Under the pieces are notes generated by a model. It saw only the letters and a list, made by a program, of their open reading frames with translations. It was not told the origin of the DNA and made no database searches. Made by a program: the position numbers and the translations under genes. From Hypericibacter sp050729195 (GTDB lineage Bacteria > Pseudomonadota > Alphaproteobacteria > Dongiales > Dongiaceae): 16,307 nucleotides of DNA. Positions 7,400-14,627 of this stretch are shown piece after piece. Where the stretch lies: positions 1 to 16,307 of the forward strand of contig NZ_JBOHKS010000278.1 in the NCBI RefSeq assembly GCF_050729195.1. The letters are read 5' to 3'. Each line of letters starts with the position of its first letter. Position 1 is the first letter of the stretch.

Positions 7400-8277
7400 C
7401 GCGAAAAGGGATCATCCTGGCCGGCGGCAGCGGGACGCGGCTCTATCCCGTGACCCACGCCATCAGCAAGCAGCTGCTGCCGATCTACGACAAGCCGATG
7501 GTCTATTACCCGCTGGCGACCCTGATGCATGCGGGCATCCGCGAGATCCTGCTCATCAGCACGCCGCGCGACCTGCCGGGCTTCCGTGCCTTGTTCGGCA
7601 ATGGCGGACGCTGGGGCCTCGATATCAGCTATGCCGAGCAGCCGCGCCCCGAAGGCCTGGCCCAGGCTTTCCTCATCGGCGCCGATTTCATCGGCGAGAG
7701 CCCCAGCGCCCTGGTGCTGGGCGACAATCTCTTCTTCGGACATGGCTTGACGGAGCTGCTGGAGCACGCCAACGGGCGCGACCAGGGTGCCACCGTCTTC
7801 GCCTATTGGGTGGACGATCCCGAGCGCTATGGCGTGGTCGAGTTCGACGCGCGGGGCCGCGCCCAGTCGATCGTCGAGAAGCCGAAGCAGCCGCGTTCCA
7901 ATTGGGCGGTGACCGGTCTTTATTTCTACGATCCGGCGGTGGTCGAGATCGCGCGGCGCATCCGGCCGTCGGCGCGCGGCGAACTGGAGATCACCGACGT
8001 CAATGGCGCCTACCTCACCGCCGGGCGGCTCGAAGTCGAGAAGATGGGCCGCGGCTATGCCTGGCTCGATACCGGCACCCATGAGTCGCTGATCGAGGCG
8101 GCGAGCTTCGTGCGCATCATGGAGCAACGCCAGGGCCTCAAGATCGCCTGCATCGAGGAGATCGCCTATCGCAAGGGCTTCATCGACCGGCGCCAGCTGA
8201 TGAAGCTCGCCGGCGAGTTGAAGGGCACCCGATATGGCCGTTATCTCGAAATCGTCGCCGCCGAGGAGATGCCCTGA
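7396..8277 (+). CDS. rfbA: Glucose-1-phosphate thymidylyltransferase
   Basis: First pathway enzyme, making dTDP-glucose from dTTP and glucose-1-phosphate; 293 residues, normal for RmlA. Signature nucleotidyltransferase motif GGSGTRLYP (10-18) with R15, KQLLPIYDKPMVYYPL (25-40), LGDNLFFGHG with metal-binding D110 (108-117), EKPKQPRSNWAVTGLYFYD (161-179), GELEITDVN (195-203) and WLDTGTHESL with D225 (223-232). The ATG at 7396 overlaps the rfbD stop by 4 nt and is preceded by AAGGA. RmlA is commonly feedback-inhibited by dTDP-rhamnose (family knowledge). The stop overlaps the next gene's start as TGATG. Confidence 0.97.
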   Translation: MTRKGIILAGGSGTRLYPVTHAISKQLLPIYDKPMVYYPLATLMHAGIREILLISTPRDLPGFRALFGNGGRWGLDISYAEQPRPEGLAQAFLIGADFIGESPSALVLGDNLFFGHGLTELLEHANGRDQGATVFAYWVDDPERYGVVEFDARGRAQSIVEKPKQPRSNWAVTGLYFYDPAVVEIARRIRPSARGELEITDVNGAYLTAGRLEVEKMGRGYAWLDTGTHESLIEAASFVRIMEQRQGLKIACIEEIAYRKGFIDRRQLMKLAGELKGTRYGRYLEIVAAEEMP

Positions 8278-8774
8278 TGCGCCGCGCGAGAGGCATCGTC
8301 GCGGCTCTCTCTCTGGTCGGCGCCATGGCCATCGCCGGCGCCGCCCATGCCGGTTATGACGAGGGCATGGCCTATTACCAGAAGGGCGATTATTTCCGCG
8401 CCCTTTCGGAGCTCAAGCCCGAGGCCGAGAACGGCAACGCGCTGGCCCAGGTGCAGGTCGCCGGCATCTATCAATATGGCCTGGTCGGCGCTGCCAATTA
8501 CGGCGAGGCCCTGAAGTGGTATCGGCAGGCGGCCGCGAAGGGCAATGCCGATGCCATGCTGGGCCTGGGCCTGATGTACGAGCTCGGCCAGGGCGTGCCG
8601 AAGGACCGGGTCGAATCGGTCAAATGGCTCACGCTCGCCTCGACGCGCTTCCCGCAAGGGCCGGACCGCAACCGGCTCATGACCGCGATCGATACGATGC
8701 GGCAGCAGATGAGCAACGACCAGCTCGACACAGCGCAGCGTCTGATCGATGCCTGGAAGCCGGGTGAGCCTTAG
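8277..8774 (+). CDS. Secreted Sel1-repeat (TPR-like) protein coupled to rfbA
   Basis: A 165-residue protein with a clear Sec signal peptide: positive MRRAR, a hydrophobic core, and a likely cut after AAHA (about residue 25). Two Sel1-like repeats follow at about 54-90 (containing ALKWYRQAAAKGN) and 91-125 (containing AMLGLGLMYELGQGV and VKWLTLAS). A final helical stretch contains DTAQRLIDAW. Sel1 repeats are protein-protein interaction solenoids, and this one should act in the periplasm. No catalytic motif is seen and the partner is unknown. Its start codon overlaps the rfbA stop (TGATG), so it is translated with the rhamnose operon as its last gene. Its end faces the lysE-type gene 25 nt away. 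Such genes often have generic roles, so the operon position could be incidental. Confidence 0.85.
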   Translation: MRRARGIVAALSLVGAMAIAGAAHAGYDEGMAYYQKGDYFRALSELKPEAENGNALAQVQVAGIYQYGLVGAANYGEALKWYRQAAAKGNADAMLGLGLMYELGQGVPKDRVESVKWLTLASTRFPQGPDRNRLMTAIDTMRQQMSNDQLDTAQRLIDAWKPGEP

Positions 8775-8799
8775 AGGGTCGGAAGCCCGCGGCGCGAGA

Positions 8800-9432
8800 T
8801 CAGCTCGGGCGGCGCGTCAGCGCCAGCGACAATCCCAACAGGCACATGATGCCGCCGGCCGTCTGGCGGAGGCGGCGGATGATATGAGGCCGGCGCAGAA
8901 GCCTCGACCGCAGCGATGTCGCGCCCTGAACCACGGCGGCATCGACGGCGGTGTTCAAAAGCACCGAGATCAGCCCCAGCGCCACGAACTGCAGCGCGAC
9001 GCTGCCGCGATTCGGATCCACGAATTGCGGAATGAAGGCCAGGAAGAACGCCGCCGTCTTGGGATTGAGCGCTTCCACCAGCACGCCTTCGCGAAAGGCG
9101 CGGCGCGCACCGGAGGGTGCGATGGCGACAAGGTCCGGCGCCAGCTTCGCGGCCCGCCAGGTCTTGATGCCGAGATAGATCAGATAGAGCGCGCCCAGAA
9201 ACTTCAGGACCGTGAAGGCCTCGGCGCTCGCCAGCACCAGCGCCGAGACGCCGAGCGCTCCTGCCGTCACATGGACGAAGCCGCCGAGACCCGTCCCGAG
9301 CACGGAGGCAAAACCTTCCCCGCGTCCGCCGGAGAGCGTGCGCGCCGCCACATAAAGAATACCCGGGCCCGGCGTCAGCGCGATGACCAGGGCCGCTGCC
9401 AGGAAGAAGAGGAAGGAAACGCTGTCGATCAT
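8800..9432 (-). CDS. LysE/RhtB-family amino-acid exporter
   Basis: Inner-membrane transporter of 210 residues, the usual size for the LysE/RhtB superfamily, with about six hydrophobic segments. The diagnostic N-terminal stretch LTPGPGILYVAARTLSGG (19-36) is present, followed by FLGALYLIYLGIKTWR (78-93) and a mid-protein NPKTAAFFLAFIPQFVDP (123-140). The family exports amino acids such as homoserine, threonine, lysine or related metabolites; the substrate cannot be told from sequence. The ATG at 9432 has GCGAGG upstream. It lies 38 nt downstream of the GT4 gene on the same strand, so they may be cotranscribed, and it converges on the Sel1 gene. No functional tie to the neighbours is evident. 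Confidence 0.9.
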   Translation of the reverse strand: MIDSVSFLFFLAAALVIALTPGPGILYVAARTLSGGRGEGFASVLGTGLGGFVHVTAGALGVSALVLASAEAFTVLKFLGALYLIYLGIKTWRAAKLAPDLVAIAPSGARRAFREGVLVEALNPKTAAFFLAFIPQFVDPNRGSVALQFVALGLISVLLNTAVDAAVVQGATSLRSRLLRRPHIIRRLRQTAGGIMCLLGLSLALTRRPS

Positions 9433-9470
9433 CTCGGCCTCGCGCCCTGGAGGATGGTGCTGCCGTCAGC

Positions 9471-11216
9471 TCACGCCGAGGGCTTGGTGAAGCGGACGAG
9501 CCCGATCTTGGCGAGCCAACCCAGGCTCCGGCGGGTCTGGTTGCGCCGCGGTCCGGGCGCCGCGGCGAGCAAGGTCTCGACCGACGAAGGCGACTTCGCG
9601 ACCAGTTCCAGCAGCTTCACCAGCTCGGGCTCGGGCAGCAGCAGGCCCGGCATCAGATTGGCGAGCGGGATGGTCCGCAGTTCCGCCAGATGCTGCCGAT
9701 TGCCGCCGGCAGCGGCGGTGGCGACCGTATCGCCATCGACGAATCCCGTCGGATAGGAGGCGAACAGACTGAAGGGATCGTCGCGCAGAGGATGGGGCGG
9801 CCGGCCGGCCTCGGGCGTCACGGATTCCGGCGCGCTGCGGCGGAGCTCAGCGAGCTCCTGCCACAAATCCTGATAGGCGCCGATCACCACCTGCCAGTCG
9901 AACTTCGATCGGGCATTCGCCAGTCCGGCGGCCCCCATGCGCTTTCTCAACGCCGGATCCTCGATCAGCTTGAGATAGGACCGCGCGCAGAACTCCACAT
10001 CGACGGAAATGCTCTGGGCCGTCGTCATGCAATAGCGGCCATAGCTGTCGACCGAAATGGCATAGCGCAAACCGAGATCGGCACCCGTTCCCGGCGGCGG
10101 CATGAAGGTCGGCGCCGCGAAACCGACCTCGCCATCGATGACCGTGTCGCGATAACCGTCCCAGTCGCTGACCACGACCGGCAGCCCCGCCGCTTGCGCC
10201 TCGATGGGCGTCAGGCCAAAGGTCTCCTGGATGTTGTCCGAGAGCGAGGTGAAGATGTCGCCGGCATACCAGGCGCTCCAGCGATATTCCGGCTCGCGCG
10301 CATCCACATGGTGATAACGCACCGACGGCATGATGCGCTGCGCGGAGTCGACGAAGATCTTCTCGATCTCCGGTGAGGCATACCAGCCGGCCTGCAGCAG
10401 ATGCAGCTTCTTCTTGGTCCGCCGGGCGGCCGCTTCCAGCGCCAGATACATCGGCAGCGGATTGGCTTTCTCGACATGGGTCAGCCGGCCGACGAAGAGG
10501 ACGACGACATCCTCGGGCCCGATGCCGAGCTTCTGGCGCAGGGCCTGGCCGTCGCGCTGGCGTTCGGGCGTGGGCGCGAAGCCCTCGCAATCGACCCCGA
10601 GCGGGATGATCGGCAGCTTGAAGGGGGCCCGCACATCCTTGCCGCCGAAGCGCCGGCTCAGATAGTGGCTCCATTGATCGACCAGCCGCTCGACCATGGT
10701 CCGCACCTGGGTCGAGGTGCAGACCAGCGCATCCCACGCCTGGGTGGGACCGGCGACCGCCTCGGCGATGCCGTCCATCACCACATGCTCGGCCGTGGTA
10801 TGGGTGACGCCGCAGATGCTGAAACGGCGCTGGTCGGCGACGCGCCGCTGCCAGGCGAAGTAACCGATATTCGGTCCCGGCCGGTAGAGACAGCCGGGCT
10901 CGCCCACGACCGCGAGGTCGAGCGGCGGCACCGCCGTGACCGGCTTGTCGGAACCGGCGATCTCCTGGACGCGGCGGGTGAAGTCCTCGAGATCCTGCTG
11001 GCGCATCGCATAGCAATAGAAGCGATCGACGCCGCCATGGCGCGCAAAGCCTTTGAGGAAGTTCTCGCTGGCCGACATGCGGCCCATCAGCTTGTGCTGC
11101 GCGGTGCTGTAATTGCCGCCGGCATAGACGAAGGCGGCGTTGGCGGCGCTGTTGACGCCGGACTTGCGGGCCGCGGGCGGCGTCGCGGTCGAGGTCTTCG
11201 GGTCGGAAGGCGTCAT
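9471..11216 (-). CDS. GT4-type glycosyltransferase with extra C-terminal winged-helix-like region
   Basis: A 581-residue GT-B glycosyltransferase. The N-terminal half begins with FVYAGGNYSTAQHKLMGR (29-46). The donor-binding half has VVLFVGRLTHVEKAN (238-252) and the GT4 EX7E motif at E331-E339 (ETFGLTPIE), followed by GLPVVVSDWDGYRDTV. Residues 520-580 form a separate region (LLELVAKSPSSVETLL, then RRSLGWLAKIGLVRF) that looks like a small winged-helix fold; this is pattern-based inference. The sugar and acceptor are unknown. The ATG at 11216 was chosen over a TTG 114 nt upstream, because the added residues are unlike the family and a promoter-like pair overlaps that TTG. The ribosome site is weak. 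The lysE-type gene follows 38 nt downstream. Confidence 0.85.
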   Translation of the reverse strand: MTPSDPKTSTATPPAARKSGVNSAANAAFVYAGGNYSTAQHKLMGRMSASENFLKGFARHGGVDRFYCYAMRQQDLEDFTRRVQEIAGSDKPVTAVPPLDLAVVGEPGCLYRPGPNIGYFAWQRRVADQRRFSICGVTHTTAEHVVMDGIAEAVAGPTQAWDALVCTSTQVRTMVERLVDQWSHYLSRRFGGKDVRAPFKLPIIPLGVDCEGFAPTPERQRDGQALRQKLGIGPEDVVVLFVGRLTHVEKANPLPMYLALEAAARRTKKKLHLLQAGWYASPEIEKIFVDSAQRIMPSVRYHHVDAREPEYRWSAWYAGDIFTSLSDNIQETFGLTPIEAQAAGLPVVVSDWDGYRDTVIDGEVGFAAPTFMPPPGTGADLGLRYAISVDSYGRYCMTTAQSISVDVEFCARSYLKLIEDPALRKRMGAAGLANARSKFDWQVVIGAYQDLWQELAELRRSAPESVTPEAGRPPHPLRDDPFSLFASYPTGFVDGDTVATAAAGGNRQHLAELRTIPLANLMPGLLLPEPELVKLLELVAKSPSSVETLLAAAPGPRRNQTRRSLGWLAKIGLVRFTKPSA

Positions 11217-11301
11217 GGACGGGGTCTCGATCGTTGGCAAAGGGACCCGAAGGGCCGGAACGCCCGCCTGGAGCGTCTTCCGACTCCCCGACCGGCGCCA
11301 G

Positions 11302-11330
11302 AGTGTAGGAAGCGCCCACGCAACCGGCAA
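11302..11330 (-). promoter_or_regulatory. Candidate sigma-70 promoter for the GT4 gene
   Basis: Read on the minus strand, TTGCCG (11330-11325), a 17-nt spacer and TACACT (11307-11302) match four of six bases in each hexamer. Transcription would begin near 11295, about 80 nt before the ATG at 11216. If real, it also argues against translation from the upstream TTG at 11330. Support is pattern only. Confidence 0.35.
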
Positions 11331-11437
11331 CGGCCGACGGCCGATCCGATGCGGGCGACGGACTCTCGGTCAGGTCTGGTTGATCGATCGTGAAGGGGCT
11401 GGAGAGGATAGAAGCAAGGAGGTTCGAGAGCTCCCTC

Positions 11438-11638
11438 TCAGTCGAGCCGCCCCTCATTCGTGTAGCCGGCTTTTTGGATCGCTGCCGCGACGGCGCATTC
11501 GGCGACGCGGCCATCGACCGCCACTTCGCCGCTGGCCAGATCGACCTCGACTTTGGCATCCGGCGCCGCTTTGCGGATCGCCCGCGTCACCGCTTGGGCG
11601 CAGCCGTCGCAACTCATGCCGGAAACTCGGAATCGCAT
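11438..11638 (-). CDS. copZ: Small heavy-metal-associated (CopZ-like) copper chaperone
   Basis: A 66-residue single HMA domain with the metal-binding loop GMSCDGC (7-13; C10 and C13 bind Cu(I)), VEVDLASGEVAVDG in the middle and AIQKAGY near the end, matching the ferredoxin-like beta-alpha-beta fold of cytoplasmic copper chaperones that pass Cu(I) to CopA. The ATG at 11638 has AGGGAG 7 nt upstream; an ATG nine codons earlier lacks a ribosome site and is rejected. It is divergent from copA-cueR, with about 130 nt between start codons. On its strand TTGACC (11693-11688) could be a -35 element, but no clear -10 is visible. Mercury or other metal binding is possible; the copA/cueR context favours copper. 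Confidence 0.88.
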   Translation of the reverse strand: MRFRVSGMSCDGCAQAVTRAIRKAAPDAKVEVDLASGEVAVDGRVAECAVAAAIQKAGYTNEGRLD

Positions 11639-11733
11639 ATCCACACTCCCTTTTCCCGCTTCCATCTGTCGGCCGAATGAACCAATGGGTCAAGCCACCG
11701 GGGCGGCAACCCGGCCATGCTGACAGCGCGGCC

Positions 11734-11764
11734 TTGACCTTCCCATCATGGGAACCCTCATCTG
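11734..11764 (+). promoter_or_regulatory. CueR-type operator/promoter of copA
   Basis: TTGACC (-35, 11734-11739) overlaps the dyad CCTTCC-N7-GGAACC (11738-11756), whose core TTCCCAT-C-ATGGGAA is a perfect inverted repeat. This is the known CueR box (CCTTCC-N7-GGAAGG in E. coli copA) with the outermost two bases of the right arm changed. With the 19-nt spacer typical of MerR-family promoters, the -10 would be 11759-11764 (CATCTG, a poor match) and transcription would start near 11771. The cueR gene two positions downstream supports the assignment. Confidence 0.75.
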
Positions 11765-11771
11765 TAGCGGC

Positions 11772-14096
11772 ATGAAAACCAACGCACCGCTCTCGCCAAA
11801 GCTCGCTTTGACCGCCCTGGGGCCCGTCGCTCTCGCGCCGGACAAGCCACAGTTATTTGATAAATATGAAGGAATTAAGGCCGACCGCGACCCGGCCGGA
11901 GACGGCGAGATCGCGCTCGAAATCGGCGGCATGAGCTGCGCCACCTGCGCCGGCCGCGTCGAACGCGCCCTCAAGGCGGTCCCCGGCGTCGTGAAGGCGG
12001 AGGTGAACCTTGCCAGCGAGCATGCCCGGGTCCGTTTCGCGTCCAGTCAGGCACCCCAACCCGATTCGCTGATCAAGGCCGTCACCGACGCCGGCTATGA
12101 GGCGCGGATGATCGATGTCGCCCATCCCCCGGCAGCATCGCCGCCGCAGGACGGCGCCGAGCGCATCAAGCTCGCCCTCGCCGGCCTCGCCTGCCTGCCC
12201 TTCCTGCTGCAGATGATCCTGCAGCTCTTCGGCGAGCATATGATGATGCCGGGCTGGCTCCAGTTGCTGCTGGCCGCACCCATCCAGTTCGGCCTCGGCG
12301 CGCGATTCTTTGGCGCCGCCTGGCGCGCGCTCAAGGCCCGCACCGGCAACATGGATCTCCTGGTCTCGATCGGCACCAGCGCCGCCTTCGGGCTCAGTCT
12401 TTATCTGATGGCGACGGCGCCTGCAGGCGCGATGCCCCATCTCTATTTCGAGGCGTCTGCCCTGGTCGTGACGCTGGTGCGGCTCGGCAAATGGCTCGAG
12501 AGCCGTGCCAAGCGGCGCACCCTCGCCGCCATCCGCGCCCTGACGGCGCTGCGGCCCGAGACGGCGCGCGTCTGGCGCGGCGATGCCTTCGTGGAGCTGC
12601 CGGCCGCCGAGATTCGCCCCGGCGACCGCGTGCAGATCCGTCCGGGCGAGCAGGTTCCCGTCGATGGCCGGGTCATCGAAGGTGCCAGCAGTCTCGATCA
12701 GTCGCTCCTGACCGGCGAAAGCCTGCCGGTCGAACGCCATCCGGGCGACGAGGTTGCGACCGGCGCCATCAATGGCGAGGGCGTACTGCTGGTCGAGACC
12801 TTGCGGATCGGGGCCGACACGTTGCTCGCCCGCATCATCCGCCTGGTCGAATCCGCCGAGGCCGGCAAGGCGCCGATCGAGCGCCTGGTCGACCGCGTGA
12901 GCGCGGTCTTCGTGCCGATCGTGCTGGCGATCGGGATCGCCACTTTCTTCGGCTGGTGGTTGGGCGTCGGCGATCCGGTCGCTGGCATCGTCAATGCGGT
13001 GACGGTGCTCGTGATCGCCTGCCCCTGCGCCCTGGGTTTGGCGACGCCGACGGCCGTGGTGGTGGGCTCCGGTGTCGGCGCGCGCCATGGCATCCTGATC
13101 CGCGACGGCGAGGCGCTGGAGCGCGCGCATGCCGTCACCACCGTCGCCTTCGACAAGACCGGCACCCTGACCCAGGGTCGCCCGGAGCTGGCAGCCCTGG
13201 CCTCGTTCGCGGGCGACGAGACCACGCTGTTGCGCCTCACCGCGGCGCTTCAGGCCGCGAGCCAACATCCCTTGGCCCGGGCCGTGACCGCCGCCGTGCA
13301 AGCGCGGCAGATCGTTGTGCCGCCCGCCGAGCAGGTTCAGGCTCTTCCCGGCCGCGGCGTTGCGGGCAAGGTCGAAGGCCAGGCCTTGTTGCTCGGCAGC
13401 CGTCGCCTGATGAAGGAAAGCGGCGTGGACGAAGGGACATTGGATCGGATCGCGGCGCGCGTCGATGCGCCCGGCCGCAGCCTCTCCTATCTGGCACAGG
13501 CCGCGGCCGCCGGCCGGCCGGCGATACTCATCGGTGCCCTCGGCTTCGCCGATCCGATCCGGCCGGAGGCCCGCGACGCCGTGACGGCGTTGACGCGAGC
13601 CGGCATCGAGAGCGCCATGCTGACCGGCGACAATGAAGCGGCGGCCCGCGCGGTGGCGCAGGCAATCGGCATCACCCAGGTCGAGGCCGAGCTCTTGCCC
13701 GCCGACAAGGTGGCCGCTCTCGCCCGGCTCAAGGGACCGCATCGCGTGGTGGCCATGGTCGGCGACGGCATCAATGACGCGCCTGCCTTGGCGGCAGCCG
13801 ATATCGGCTTCGCCATGGCGAGCGGCAGCGACATCGCGCTCCATGCCGCCGGCATCACCTTGATGCGGGGCGATCCGCGCCTCGCCGTCGCCGCCATCGC
13901 CTTGTCACGGCGCACTTACGCGAAGATCCGGCAAAATCTGTTCTGGGCCTTCGTCTATAATCTGCTGGGCATCCCGCTCGCGGCCTTCGGCCTGCTGGGG
14001 CCCGTCGCCGCCGGTGCCGCCATGGCCCTTTCCAGTGTCAGCGTGGTCGCCAATGCGTTGCTGCTCGGCCGCTGGCGTCCGGATATCGAGGAGTGA
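11772..14096 (+). CDS. copA: Cu(I)-exporting P1B-type ATPase
   Basis: Inner-membrane copper efflux ATPase, 774 residues from this start. One N-terminal HMA domain with GMSCATC (C56, C59) is followed by eight predicted membrane segments. Motifs: TGES (314-317, actuator), CPC (417-419, membrane metal site), phosphorylation site DKTGT (D461), SQHP (497-500; SEHP is commoner), TGD (618-620) and GDGIND (664-669). YN (729-730) and MALSS (751-755) complete the Cu(I) P1B-1 signature. An ATG at 11748 lies inside the CueR operator, upstream of the expected transcription start, so I prefer 11772; it lacks a ribosome site and may be leaderless. Residues 28-36 are coded by an unusually AT-rich patch. cueR follows 6 nt later. 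Confidence 0.95.
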   Translation: MKTNAPLSPKLALTALGPVALAPDKPQLFDKYEGIKADRDPAGDGEIALEIGGMSCATCAGRVERALKAVPGVVKAEVNLASEHARVRFASSQAPQPDSLIKAVTDAGYEARMIDVAHPPAASPPQDGAERIKLALAGLACLPFLLQMILQLFGEHMMMPGWLQLLLAAPIQFGLGARFFGAAWRALKARTGNMDLLVSIGTSAAFGLSLYLMATAPAGAMPHLYFEASALVVTLVRLGKWLESRAKRRTLAAIRALTALRPETARVWRGDAFVELPAAEIRPGDRVQIRPGEQVPVDGRVIEGASSLDQSLLTGESLPVERHPGDEVATGAINGEGVLLVETLRIGADTLLARIIRLVESAEAGKAPIERLVDRVSAVFVPIVLAIGIATFFGWWLGVGDPVAGIVNAVTVLVIACPCALGLATPTAVVVGSGVGARHGILIRDGEALERAHAVTTVAFDKTGTLTQGRPELAALASFAGDETTLLRLTAALQAASQHPLARAVTAAVQARQIVVPPAEQVQALPGRGVAGKVEGQALLLGSRRLMKESGVDEGTLDRIAARVDAPGRSLSYLAQAAAAGRPAILIGALGFADPIRPEARDAVTALTRAGIESAMLTGDNEAAARAVAQAIGITQVEAELLPADKVAALARLKGPHRVVAMVGDGINDAPALAAADIGFAMASGSDIALHAAGITLMRGDPRLAVAAIALSRRTYAKIRQNLFWAFVYNLLGIPLAAFGLLGPVAAGAAMALSSVSVVANALLLGRWRPDIEE

Positions 14097-14102
14097 CATC
14101 CG

Positions 14103-14498
14103 ATGAAAACGATCGGCGAAGCTGCAAAACAGAGCGGTATTTCCGCCAAGATGATCCGTCACTATGATGCGATCGGGCTGGTTCGTCCCTCGGCGCGCTC
14201 CGAGGCCGGCTACCGGCATTACACCGACAGCGACGTCCACACCCTGAGCTTCGTCCGGCGCGCGCGCCATCTGGGCTTCTCGCTCGATCAGACCGCGAAG
14301 CTGCTGCAGCTCTGGCGCGACCGCCAGCGCGCCAGCGCCGAGGTCAAATCGCTGGCCCTGCGCCATATCGAAGAGCTCGACGAGAAGATCGCCGAGCTCG
14401 AGGCCATGCGCCGCACGCTCGACCATCTGGCGCGCCATTGCCATGGCGACCATCGTCCCGACTGTCCGATCATCGACGACCTCGCGACCAAACCCTGA
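14103..14498 (+). CDS. cueR: MerR-family Cu(I)-responsive regulator
   Basis: A 131-residue regulator of the CueR/HmrR branch. The N-terminal winged helix-turn-helix (IGEAAKQSGISAKMIRHYDAIGL, about 4-26, then RPSARSEAGYRHY) is followed by the dimerisation coiled coil (about 78-112) and the metal loop CHGDHRPDCPII, with C113 and C121 in the two-cysteine spacing used for linear Cu(I) binding. Ser78 in RASAEVK matches the Ser77 of E. coli CueR, which marks monovalent-metal sensors, whereas ZntR has Cys there. It activates copA by untwisting the long-spacer promoter found upstream of copA. The ATG has GGAG 9 nt upstream and lies 6 nt after copA, so the pair is very probably cotranscribed. Ag(I) or Au(I) response is possible as in relatives. 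Confidence 0.93.
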   Translation: MKTIGEAAKQSGISAKMIRHYDAIGLVRPSARSEAGYRHYTDSDVHTLSFVRRARHLGFSLDQTAKLLQLWRDRQRASAEVKSLALRHIEELDEKIAELEAMRRTLDHLARHCHGDHRPDCPIIDDLATKP

Positions 14499-14510
14499 TC
14501 CGCCCGCCCA

Positions 14511-14531
14511 CATACCATCCCGCATACCATC
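14511..14531. repeat. Short direct repeat upstream of hpnA
   Basis: CATACCATC occurs twice (14511-14519 and 14523-14531), 12 nt from start to start, just after cueR. A 10-bp palindrome TGGGCGCCCA follows at 14582-14591. Either could be a binding site for hpnA control or chance; nothing else in the 129-nt gap looks like a promoter or terminator. Confidence 0.3.
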
Positions 14532-14627
14532 AGCCGGCTGGCCATCAAGCGTCTGGCCTCCGCCGCCCGGGAACGCGATAGTGGGCGCCCAAACGACTCG
14601 CTTTCCTGCCTGGCGGACCTCACTGCC

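Noticed and set aside
8784..8810. GCCCG/CGGGC and CGAG/CTCG pairs between the Sel1 and lysE-type genes as a bidirectional terminator
   Set aside because: The stems are only 4-5 bp and compete with each other, one overlaps the stop codon, and no T-run follows on either strand.
9847..11559. A 570-codon minus-strand frame overlapping the GT4 gene and copZ in another frame
   Set aside because: Arg- and Pro-rich without family motifs; the EX7E motif and the HMA domain lie in the other frames.
11853..13844. A 663-codon minus-strand frame opposite copA
   Set aside because: Antisense to an unmistakable P1B ATPase; composition is that of a reverse-complement shadow.
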